From contig NZ_CP132976.1 of assembly GCF_030864005.1 (NCBI RefSeq), positions 2,976,001-3,040,000 on the forward strand: 64,000 bases of DNA, given 5' to 3'. The translations under genes were made by a program, and so were the position numbers. Below, one piece after another: positions 24,246 to 30,690 of this stretch. Positions within the stretch are counted from its first letter, which is position 1; every line of letters starts with the position of its first letter. The notes beneath the pieces were generated by a model. It had not been told where the DNA came from. It saw nothing but the letters and a program-made list of their open reading frames with translations, and ran no database searches. The DNA is from Achromobacter seleniivolatilans. GTDB lineage: Bacteria; Pseudomonadota; Gammaproteobacteria; Burkholderiales; Burkholderiaceae_B.

Positions 24246-24536
24246 CTATGCATGGCCAGGATCGGATGCGCCTAGGCGCGGGGCCAGGGCCGCAGCACCG
24301 GTGCCTGGCGGCGGCGCCGCATGGTCGGTAGGCACGAATCGCTCCGGATAAATGATCTGCGTCTCGCTGACGTCGCCGTCAAACACCAGGGACAACTTCT
24401 CGGCCAGATCCTTAGATGGCACCTGCAGGCCGCGCTCGATGCGGCTCAGATTGCCGGGGTCAATGCCGACAGAATTTGCGACCTGCTGAATGGTCAATCC
24501 GCGCTTCTCGCGCGCTAGGCGCAAAGGAGTGGTCAT
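24246..24536 (-). CDS. Cro-like helix-turn-helix repressor
   Basis: The ATG at 24536 gives 96 residues. Residues about 5 to 60 form a classic XRE helix-turn-helix: RLAREKRGLTIQQVANSVGI then DPGNLSRIERGLQVPSKDL. It diverges from the CI-like repressor, with the operator cluster between them, so it has the place of lambda Cro or Rac YdaS. The C-terminus is Pro/Ala/Gly-rich and probably disordered. It likely represses the CI gene and tunes the early operon. Confidence 0.75.
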   Translation of the reverse strand: MTTPLRLAREKRGLTIQQVANSVGIDPGNLSRIERGLQVPSKDLAEKLSLVFDGDVSETQIIYPERFVPTDHAAPPPGTGAAALAPRLGASDPGHA

Positions 24537-24553
24537 CGTTCGAGTCCATAAAT

Positions 24554-24618
24554 TATGCGTGTGACGCATATTAGTTGGTTCATTGAATATGCGCAATACG
24601 CTTTGCGCTACACGCAGA
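24554..24618. promoter_or_regulatory. Left operator cluster (three 17-bp operators)
   Basis: Three 17-base partly palindromic sites fit TATGCGYnnnACGCATA. Site 1 at 24554 to 24570 is a perfect inverted repeat TATGCGT-GTG-ACGCATA. Site 2 is at 24588 to 24604 (TATGCGC-AAT-ACGCTTT) and site 3 at 24602 to 24618 (TTTGCGC-TAC-ACGCAGA). Sites 1 and 2 overlap the -10 and -35 of the leftward promoter. Sites of the same pattern also flank the right operon. These are the likely binding sites for the CI-like and Cro-like proteins. Confidence 0.85.
24568..24596 (-). promoter_or_regulatory. Leftward early promoter (PR-like)
   Basis: On the minus strand TTGCGC (24596 to 24591) and TAATAT (24573 to 24568) are separated by exactly 17 bases. 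This is a good sigma-70 promoter in front of the Cro-like gene, and it is overlapped by operators 1 and 2, so repressor binding would block it. Confidence 0.75.
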
Positions 24619-24638
24619 CTGAATAAGACAATTCGGGG

Positions 24639-25298
24639 ATGAACTTGGGCGAAAACATCCGCCAGCGGCGCAAAGCGTTGGGCTGGACAATCTTGGAACT
24701 AGCCAATCGCATCGGTAGCGATGTTGGCAACTTGTCGCGCCTGGAGCGCGGCAAGCAAGGATTCAGTGATGAGATCCTGGCCAAGATCGCGGACGCCCTT
24801 GGCTGCTCGGTCGGAGAGCTTTTCACAGGCGCACCCGCCGAATCGAACATTCAAGTGGCTGCTATTGGCAGCAGAAGGATTCCACTGCTTAGCTATGTGC
24901 AGGCCGGCGCACTGTCAGAATCGGTTGTCCCGTACCCCTCCCCCTCTCCCGACGATTGGCTGCTCACCGACCTTGACCTTTCGCGCAATGCTTTTGCACT
25001 ACGTATTAAGGGGCTGTCTATGTATAGCCCGATGAATGAAGAGTCATTCAACGAAGGGGATATTGTGGTGATCGACCCGGCCGTCGAGCCGCTGCCGGGG
25101 GATTTCGTCGTAGCCAAAAATGGGGACCACGAAGCCACATTCAAAAAGTATCGGCCCCGTGGTGTTACCGAAAGGGGCGAAATGGTCTTTGAGCTTGTCC
25201 CGTTAAACCCCGACTATCCCTCTGTGCGTTCCGACGTGTCCGCGGTGCAAATCATCGGCACCATGGTCGAACACCGCCGCTACCGAAAACGCCGCTGA
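24639..25298 (+). CDS. CI/LexA-type phage repressor
   Basis: This 219-residue protein has an N-terminal XRE helix-turn-helix (residues about 5 to 60, with TILELANRIGSDVGNLSRLE). The C-terminal S24 peptidase domain has a predicted Ala-Gly cleavage site at residues 89 to 90 (SYVQAGALS), the catalytic Ser at 127 (KGLSMYSPM) and a Lys at 169 (ATFKKY). It is the lysogeny repressor, expected to self-cleave after RecA activation. The ATG follows GGGG directly and lies very close to the probable promoter, so its mRNA may have a short leader or none, as for lambda cI from PRM. Two operator clusters flank the gene. Confidence 0.85.
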   Translation: MNLGENIRQRRKALGWTILELANRIGSDVGNLSRLERGKQGFSDEILAKIADALGCSVGELFTGAPAESNIQVAAIGSRRIPLLSYVQAGALSESVVPYPSPSPDDWLLTDLDLSRNAFALRIKGLSMYSPMNEESFNEGDIVVIDPAVEPLPGDFVVAKNGDHEATFKKYRPRGVTERGEMVFELVPLNPDYPSVRSDVSAVQIIGTMVEHRRYRKRR

Positions 25299-25351
25299 CG
25301 CCCTAAATGCCCTAAGGCCACAACTTCGGCCTCTTCTCCGCCCAGCACACC

Positions 25352-25376
25352 GCCGCCAATCAAGGCGGCTTTTTTT
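25352..25376 (+). terminator. Rho-independent terminator after the repressor gene
   Basis: GCCGCC-AATCAA-GGCGGC followed by seven T residues makes a compact strong terminator 53 bases after the repressor stop. It isolates repressor transcription from the right early operon. Confidence 0.85.
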
Positions 25377-25390
25377 CGTCCCACAGCAAA

Positions 25391-25453
25391 AATGCGCTTG
25401 ACGCATATTTAAATTTGCGTATCATGCACTTCCATATATGCGTATCACGCAAA
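25391..25453. promoter_or_regulatory. Right operator cluster (three 17-bp operators)
   Basis: Three sites match the left cluster: 25391 to 25407 (AATGCGC-TTG-ACGCATA), 25414 to 25430 (TTTGCGT-ATC-ATGCACT) and 25437 to 25453 (TATGCGT-ATC-ACGCAAA). The first two overlap the -35 and -10 of the rightward promoter, and the third lies just upstream of the first ribosome-binding site. This mirrors lambda OL. Confidence 0.85.
25398..25425 (+). promoter_or_regulatory. Rightward early promoter (PL-like)
   Basis: TTGACG (25398 to 25403) and TATCAT (25420 to 25425) are 16 bases apart, a near-consensus sigma-70 promoter. It reads into the small-gene and recombination operon and is covered by the first two right operators. 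Confidence 0.75.
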
Positions 25454-25466
25454 TTTGGAGGATGGG

Positions 25467-25832
25467 ATGGAAACACCAGTTGTCGCATTACCGGACGATC
25501 CGACGCGCGCCGCTGACCACGGATGTTTTCCCGCCGAAGCGGTCATTTCGTTTCCGGACCTGGATGACGAAGCCATCGTCGGCATGCTGTGCGACCTATT
25601 CGCCGGTCGGGCGCCGCTCGCATTCGGCGAAACGATCGAATGGTGGTTGGAGACGTGCGCCGATCTACCCGTTAAAGAAGCCGCAGGCGCACTTCTGCCG
25701 GCGCTGAGCAAGTGGACGTTTGACCATCGCGCAGGTGTCCCCGGCGTGAATGCGCTGCGCGCTGCGCTGGTGGCGCGCGCCCGGTTCCTGATCGCCAAGG
25801 CAGCCGTCGAAACCGGCGAGATTCGCCTGTGA
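25467..25832 (+). CDS. Unknown first protein of the right early operon
   Basis: The ATG at 25467 follows GGAGG by five bases and gives 121 residues beginning METPVVALPDDPTRAADHGC. The sequence is acidic at the start and helical later (FGETIEWWLETCADLPVKEA, RAALVARARFLIAKAAVETG). I know no family. As the first gene behind the PL-like promoter it may act very early, for example against a host function. A TTG four codons upstream is possible but the ATG is better placed. Confidence 0.65.
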   Translation: METPVVALPDDPTRAADHGCFPAEAVISFPDLDDEAIVGMLCDLFAGRAPLAFGETIEWWLETCADLPVKEAAGALLPALSKWTFDHRAGVPGVNALRAALVARARFLIAKAAVETGEIRL

Positions 25833-25936
25833 TCGCCGCCCTCTACCTGATCCCCATTGCGTACGCCATGGCCCGCGCCATCGACGCGTTCGCAGCCTAT
25901 CGCCGTCGCACCGACCCATGGAGGGCACAAGCATGA
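25829..25936 (+). CDS. Small membrane protein, 35 residues, GTG start
   Basis: A GTG at 25829 overlaps the previous stop (GTGA), and the frame ends in an ATGA overlap with the next gene. The product has a hydrophobic N-terminal segment (IAALYLIPIAYAMARAIDAF) and a basic end, so a single membrane helix is likely. Coupling on both sides suggests real translation. It is too short for family assignment. Confidence 0.5.
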   Translation: MIAALYLIPIAYAMARAIDAFAAYRRRTDPWRAQA

Positions 25937-26436
25937 TCGTTACCGTCCTCGGCGTGGACCCGCGCAGCCGGAGCAAGACCAAGCTGCAAGCGCCCGCCCC
26001 TCTCCCCCATGTCTCGCGCCGCGCCCTAGCGCGCGTGCGTGATCGCATCGAGCCGCCGAAGGCCTGCCATTGCTGCGGCGGCCCGGTGAAGCTGACCAAC
26101 AACAGCGAAATCTACAACGGGCACTCCTTCGGAGACTGGCCCTTCGTGTATCGCTGCACGCAATGCCAAGCCTACGTGGGACTGCACCCGGACACGGACC
26201 TGCCGCTGGGCATCATGGCCGATCGCGCGACCGTCGCGGCGCGCAAGGAGGCAAAGGCCGACTTTCAACGGCTGACCGCCGCACGCTTCGGCTATGACCG
26301 CAGCGCCGCCTACGCCTGGTTGGCGCAGGCGCTGGGCATCGCCAAATCGATCTGCCACTTCGCCATGTTCGCCGAAGCCCAGGCCCGCCGCGCCGGCGAA
26401 GTCTGCCGCCTGGAACTTGGGAGCCGCCGCGTATGA
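25933..26436 (+). CDS. DUF3268-type zinc-finger phage protein
   Basis: This 167-residue protein has two Cys pairs that can bind zinc, CHCC near residue 45 and CTQC near residue 75. Between them lies PVKLTNNSEIYNGHSFGDWP and after them YVGLHPDTDLPLG. This fits the DUF3268 family of prophage proteins. The C-terminal part is helical (RSAAYAWLAQALGIAKSICH). The start at the ATGA overlap is preferred to the ATG 15 bases upstream. Function unknown, possibly nucleic acid binding. Confidence 0.7.
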   Translation: MIVTVLGVDPRSRSKTKLQAPAPLPHVSRRALARVRDRIEPPKACHCCGGPVKLTNNSEIYNGHSFGDWPFVYRCTQCQAYVGLHPDTDLPLGIMADRATVAARKEAKADFQRLTAARFGYDRSAAYAWLAQALGIAKSICHFAMFAEAQARRAGEVCRLELGSRRV

Positions 26437-26645
26437 CCGCCACCACCCTCTGGGTCCTGCTGGCCTTCCTGCCCGCCGCCCACGACCGCCCGCCGGTCAT
26501 GGTTATCGAGCGCTTCGCCACCCAGGCCGAATGTCTCGACGTCCTGGCGGTGTTCCCGTTCGGCACCCGCATCGACTTCACCTGCATGCCCAGCCGGCAA
26601 ATCCGCGCCGGCGCCGCGCCCACCCTGGAGAACCAACCGCTATGA
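26433..26645 (+). CDS. Small exported or membrane-anchored protein
   Basis: This 70-residue protein starts with a hydrophobic stretch TTLWVLLAFLPAAHDRP that may be a signal peptide or anchor. The rest (VMVIERFATQAECLDVLAVF) contains two Cys that could pair in the periplasm. It overlaps both neighbours by ATGA. No family is recognised. Confidence 0.55.
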   Translation: MTATTLWVLLAFLPAAHDRPPVMVIERFATQAECLDVLAVFPFGTRIDFTCMPSRQIRAGAAPTLENQPL

Positions 26646-26998
26646 ACGCCCCAGCCCTCCTTCCCACAAACGAGCTGGTCCTGTACGACGCGCTGGATCA
26701 CATCATGCGCACCGCGCGCGCCAGCTCGACTCAGACCCGTCGGCTTCGTTGGATAGCCAGCCGCGCGCATGTCGCGCTGCAGGGCCTCCCCTACGTCGCA
26801 TCGGAGCATGACCAGCCCAAGATGGTCAGCGAAGCCGTGCTGCAGGCGAAGAACCACCAACTGCGCCTAGCCAACGCCCGGCTGCGAAATGCGCTGGCCC
26901 AGGTCGCTGGCGGCGCTACCGGCTATTCGGACCGCGACACCGAGTTGGCGCAGATTGCCCAGGCTGCTCTCGATGCCGAGCAGGAGGCCCGCGCATGA
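26642..26998 (+). CDS. Unknown helical phage protein
   Basis: From the ATG at 26642 this gives 118 residues beginning MNAPALLPTNELVLYDALDH. It is mostly helical, with a coiled-coil-like part LQAKNHQLRLANARLRNALA. The extended frame from 26294 is shadow sequence of the two preceding genes. It overlaps its neighbours by 4 bases each. No function is known to me. Confidence 0.6.
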   Translation: MNAPALLPTNELVLYDALDHIMRTARASSTQTRRLRWIASRAHVALQGLPYVASEHDQPKMVSEAVLQAKNHQLRLANARLRNALAQVAGGATGYSDRDTELAQIAQAALDAEQEARA

Positions 26999-27279
26999 AG
27001 CACGTTCGCAAGCTGATCCGCGCCGACGGCGCCGAGACCGAGTTGCACGGCCCGCATGCCATCCAGGACGTCCGCCAGATGATCGGTGCCGATGCTCTGA
27101 GTACCGTCCGCCTCGCCGACCGCACCCACGTAATGCTGGTCGACGACGACAGCATCCAGAAAGGCCTGCCCGTCAATCCAGCAGCGACGCGCCTTTACCA
27201 GGCTGCCCGTGGAATTCCCCATCAGATCCGCGGCGACGTGGTGATCGTGCCCGACTCCGACTACGCGAGGGAAGCATGA
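26995..27279 (+). CDS. DUF3846-like phage protein
   Basis: This 94-residue protein has a start MKHVRKLIRADGAETELHG, then VRLADRTHVMLVDDDSIQKG, LPVNPAATRLYQAAR and GDVVIVPDSDY. These fit the DUF3846 family of small proteins seen in phages and plasmids. The ending part suggests a beta fold that closes with the VIVPD motif. Function unknown. It couples by ATGA at both ends. Confidence 0.65.
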   Translation: MKHVRKLIRADGAETELHGPHAIQDVRQMIGADALSTVRLADRTHVMLVDDDSIQKGLPVNPAATRLYQAARGIPHQIRGDVVIVPDSDYAREA

Positions 27280-27497
27280 GCGCCCGCCGCTGGCTCATCG
27301 TCTGGCGCCGAGCGTGCCGTAACGGCCTCGATCTAGACGTCGTCGCCTACGCCGCAGGAATCGTCGGCGGAACTGTGTACCTCGCATTCATCACCGGCGT
27401 GCTGGGTCCGACCTTAGACACTGCCCGGCCGCACCACCAGGCGGCCGCCGCTCCCCATTCCGCGAACGCCGCCTCCGCGACGCACGCCCCTAACTAA
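27276..27497 (+). CDS. Small single-pass membrane protein
   Basis: From the ATG at 27276 it encodes 73 residues: a basic start (MSARRWLIVWRRACRNGLDL), a hydrophobic segment VVAYAAGIVGGTVYLAFITG and an Ala/His-rich end. One membrane helix is likely. It overlaps the DUF3846-like gene by ATGA and ends 16 bases before the exonuclease gene. No family is recognised. Confidence 0.55.
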   Translation: MSARRWLIVWRRACRNGLDLDVVAYAAGIVGGTVYLAFITGVLGPTLDTARPHHQAAAAPHSANAASATHAPN

Positions 27498-27513
27498 TCA
27501 CGGAGTCACCACC

Positions 27514-28314
27514 ATGCAACGAATCATCCCAATCCGTGCGTCCAGCCTGACCGAGTTATTCGACTGCCCCGCCCGCTGGGAGGCTAAGAACCTTCTGGGC
27601 ATGCGCATGCCGTCGTCTGGCGCCGCACGCCTGGGCACGGCCATCCATGCCGGCACGGCCGCTTTCGACCAGGCCAAGCTCGACGGCAACCCCATCACCC
27701 CAGACGATGCCGCTGGCGAATTCGTGAAGTCCCTGTACGGCACCGACGAGGAGGTCGATTGGGACGACGCAAGCCCCAAGGATGCCGAGCGCATCGGCTT
27801 GGCGCTGCATACGCGTTACTGCGCGCAGATCGCGCCGCATCAGGACTACGTCGCGGTGGAGCTGACGTGCGATCGCATGGAGATCACTGACCTCGGCATC
27901 GCGCTTACGGGCACTACCGACCGCGTGCGGCGCACCACCAGCGGCGAGTTCGGCATCGCCGACCTCAAGAGCGGCGCGCGCGCTGTAGGCTCAGACGGGG
28001 CGGTCACCACTGCCGGGCACGGCCCTCAGATGGGCGTCTACGAGATCCTTGCCCAGCAGGCAATCGGAAAACCCATCACCGCTCCCGCGCAAATTATTGG
28101 CTTGCAGACCGGCAAAACTGCCACCGCGCAGCGCATCGGTACAGGCGAGATCTCCGGTGCCCGCGACGCGCTCGTCGGCGATGAAAGCAGCCCCGGTTTG
28201 CTCCAGCATGCCTCCCGTCTGGTGCATGGCGGCAGCTTCTACGGCAACCCCAAATCCGTTCTCTGCTCGGGCAAGTACTGCCCGCGTCATTCCACCTGCA
28301 AGTTCAAAGGCTAA
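27514..28314 (+). CDS. RecB-type PD-(D/E)xK exonuclease with Fe-S cluster
   Basis: This 266-residue protein has the RecB-family nuclease layout: His at 45 (GTAIHAG), Asp at 136 (GTTDRVRR), the ADLKS motif with Asp150 and Lys152, and Gln172-xxx-Tyr176. Cys18 and C-terminal Cys251, Cys256 and Cys262 form the AddB-type set for a 4Fe-4S cluster. It would resect double-strand ends to make single strands for the annealing protein encoded next. It equals lambda Exo or RecE in function. The call is well supported by motifs. Confidence 0.8.
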   Translation: MQRIIPIRASSLTELFDCPARWEAKNLLGMRMPSSGAARLGTAIHAGTAAFDQAKLDGNPITPDDAAGEFVKSLYGTDEEVDWDDASPKDAERIGLALHTRYCAQIAPHQDYVAVELTCDRMEITDLGIALTGTTDRVRRTTSGEFGIADLKSGARAVGSDGAVTTAGHGPQMGVYEILAQQAIGKPITAPAQIIGLQTGKTATAQRIGTGEISGARDALVGDESSPGLLQHASRLVHGGSFYGNPKSVLCSGKYCPRHSTCKFKG

Positions 28315-28317
28315 ACC

Positions 28318-29517
28318 ATGACTCAGACCGCAACCATTCAGAACCTGCGTGCCGCACCGGAAGCGCAAATGCCCATCGTGGCACCGGGCTTCGGCAGTCT
28401 TCAGGGCTTCGAACTCATGCAGCGCGCCGCGCGCCTGCTCTCCAGCAGCACCCTGGTGCCCGTGGCCTACCGTCAGACGATCGAGAAGCTGGACCGCTTC
28501 GGCAACGTCAAGGAAAGCCGCGAGAACCCGAACGCGTTGGCCAACTCTGTTGTCGCGTTGAACATGGCCCAGCGCATGGGCGCCGACCCGCTGATGGTCA
28601 TGCAAAACCTGTACATCGTTGAGGGACGCCCTTCCTGGTCGTCACAGTGGATCATCGCCGCAATCAATGGTTGCGGCCGCTTCTCGCCGCTGCGCTTCCG
28701 CATCGAGAACCGCGGCAAGCGCGTTGTGGAATATCGCTCGACGTTCTGGGAAAACAATCAGCGTCAGACCAAAGTCGACCAGGTCGATATTGAAGACAAG
28801 GTGTGTGTCGCTTGGGCAATCGAAAAGGAGACTGGGGAGATCATCGAATCGCCCGCTGTCTCCATCGAAATGGCCGTTAAGGAAGGCTGGTACACCAAGA
28901 ACGGCAGCAAGTGGCAGACCATGGACGAAGTCATGCTGCGCTATCGCACTGCAAGCTTCTTCGGAAAGCTATACGCGCCAGAGCTACTGATGGGCCTGCA
29001 ATCCGTCGAAGAAGCCCAGGACATTATCGAAGCCTCCACCGGTTCGGACGGCACGATCAGCGTCAACGTGGACGAGCTGCGCGGTAGCGCGGCACAAACC
29101 CACCGCCCAGCCACGGCTGCGCCGGCAGACGTGACCGACGTGGAAGCGCGCGACCCGGCCACTCAATCCGCCCCCTCCCCCGCGAAGGAGCAAGCCAAGG
29201 CCGATACCCCGGTGCAGAACGTGGCATCTTCCGCGCCTGCCACCAAGGAAGATCATGCCGACGCCCAGCAGGCCGAACTGCCGGCCGCCGACGACGATGC
29301 AGGCTTAGATCCAGCCAAGGTTGAGCACCAAATCCAAAGCGCCAAGTCCATTGATGTCTTGGACCTGGCCAGCGACTCGATCGAGGGCGTCACCGATCTG
29401 GGCGAGCAGGCGCGATTGCATCAGCTGTACCAAGCTCGTCGCCTGTCCCTGACGGCCGAGCAGCAGCAGGCCCGCCCGGCTGGCACGACCCGCCGCCGCA
29501 TGGCTGCGCCGGAGTAA
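28318..29517 (+). CDS. Putative RecT-like single-strand annealing protein
   Basis: This 399-residue protein begins after TAAACC and has NPNALANSVVALNMAQRMGA and NLYIVEGRPSWSSQWIIAAI, then VMLRYRTASFFGKLYAPELL at about residue 215. The pattern is typical of a RecT-type annealing protein group in Burkholderiales phages. The C-terminal 120 residues are Ala/Pro/Asp-rich and probably flexible, as in SSB-binding tails. It lies 4 bases after the exonuclease gene, which supports the annealing role. The RecT relationship is judged by pattern and neighbours. Confidence 0.65.
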   Translation: MTQTATIQNLRAAPEAQMPIVAPGFGSLQGFELMQRAARLLSSSTLVPVAYRQTIEKLDRFGNVKESRENPNALANSVVALNMAQRMGADPLMVMQNLYIVEGRPSWSSQWIIAAINGCGRFSPLRFRIENRGKRVVEYRSTFWENNQRQTKVDQVDIEDKVCVAWAIEKETGEIIESPAVSIEMAVKEGWYTKNGSKWQTMDEVMLRYRTASFFGKLYAPELLMGLQSVEEAQDIIEASTGSDGTISVNVDELRGSAAQTHRPATAAPADVTDVEARDPATQSAPSPAKEQAKADTPVQNVASSAPATKEDHADAQQAELPAADDDAGLDPAKVEHQIQSAKSIDVLDLASDSIEGVTDLGEQARLHQLYQARRLSLTAEQQQARPAGTTRRRMAAPE

Positions 29518-29529
29518 GGGAAAGCCACC

Positions 29530-30681
29530 ATGTTCAAGAACGCCAAGATTTACCGGCTCACGTCAATCAAGCCCTTTTGGAGTCTCGACGCCCTGAATGA
29601 CGCATTGTTGCGGCACGTCTACACGCCGGCGGGCCAGCTGCAGCGCGAATCGATCGGCTGGGTGCCGCCGCGCGAGGGCGCGGACCTGGCACATGCTGTC
29701 AGCGGCAAGATACTCCTCACATTGCGCGTCGAGTCGAAGCTTTTGCCCTCCAAGGCCATCAATCAAGCTGCGGCCGCCCGCGCGCTCGATGTGGAACAGC
29801 AGCAAGGCTACAAGCCGGGTAAGAAGCAAATGAAGGAGATCCGGGAGCGGATCATCGAAGAAAAGCTGCCTACGGCCTTGACGCAGTACGACGACATCCG
29901 GCTGTGGATTGACCCCGTCGGGCGCTGGCTAATCATTGACACCAGTACGCCTGCGAAGGCAGACACTGTCATCGGCCTCCTGGCCAAGAGCATCGATCCG
30001 TTCCCGATCGAAAACTTGTATGTGGTTCAGTCGCCAACGTCCGCCATGACGGGCTGGCTGGCCAGCGACGAGGCGCCGTCCAATTTCAGTATTGACCAAG
30101 ACGCCGAGCTGCGCGCCTCCGGTGCAAGCGCAGCAGTCGTGCGCTATGTCCACCACTCGATTGATGCCGACGAAGTTCGTCGGCATATCCAGGACGGCAA
30201 ACAGTGCACGCGCCTAGCCATGACGTGGTCTGACCGCATCTCGTTCGAGCTGACCGAGGATCTCGACGTCCGAAAAATCCGGCCGCTGGATTTGCTGAAA
30301 GAAAACCACAGTGCCAAAGAAACTGCGGCCGAAATCTTCGACGGCGAATTTCTCCTCATGGCCACCGAAATCACCAGGCTGCTGGCGGAGCTGGTCTATG
30401 CACTAGGTGGCGAGAAACAGTTCGAACGGTCCGAGCCTGCTACTGCCGAGTCTGCGTCGGGCCAATTGGCACTCGAAGCTGAGGACGATCACGACGACAC
30501 CGACCCGCTGTACACGAACGCCATCAAGATCGTGCGCCAGTACGGGCGTCCCTCTATATCCCTCGTTCAGCGCCACCTGCGCATCGGCTACAACCGCGCC
30601 GCCCGCCTCCTGGAGGCGATGGAAACGGCGGGTCTGGTGTCGGCCATGCAATCCAACGGCAGCCGCGAGCTGCACGCATAA
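29530..30681 (+). CDS. rdgC: RdgC fused to FtsK-gamma winged helix
   Basis: Residues 1 to about 300 match Rdg[41 protein letters not shown] and [20 protein letters not shown]. RdgC forms a DNA ring that limits RecA. Residues 322 to 383 add a winged helix of the FtsK-gamma type ([46 protein letters not shown]). E. coli RdgC has 303 residues and lacks this part. In FtsK the gamma domain reads KOPS sites, so this protein may be directed to KOPS-like DNA. The fusion is visible directly; its targeting is inference. Confidence 0.85.
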   Translation: MFKNAKIYRLTSIKPFWSLDALNDALLRHVYTPAGQLQRESIGWVPPREGADLAHAVSGKILLTLRVESKLLPSKAINQAAAARALDVEQQQGYKPGKKQMKEIRERIIEEKLPTALTQYDDIRLWIDPVGRWLIIDTSTPAKADTVIGLLAKSIDPFPIENLYVVQSPTSAMTGWLASDEAPSNFSIDQDAELRASGASAAVVRYVHHSIDADEVRRHIQDGKQCTRLAMTWSDRISFELTEDLDVRKIRPLDLLKENHSAKETAAEIFDGEFLLMATEITRLLAELVYALGGEKQFERSEPATAESASGQLALEAEDDHDDTDPLYTNAIKIVRQYGRPSISLVQRHLRIGYNRAARLLEAMETAGLVSAMQSNGSRELHA

Positions 30682-30690
30682 GGAGCAACC

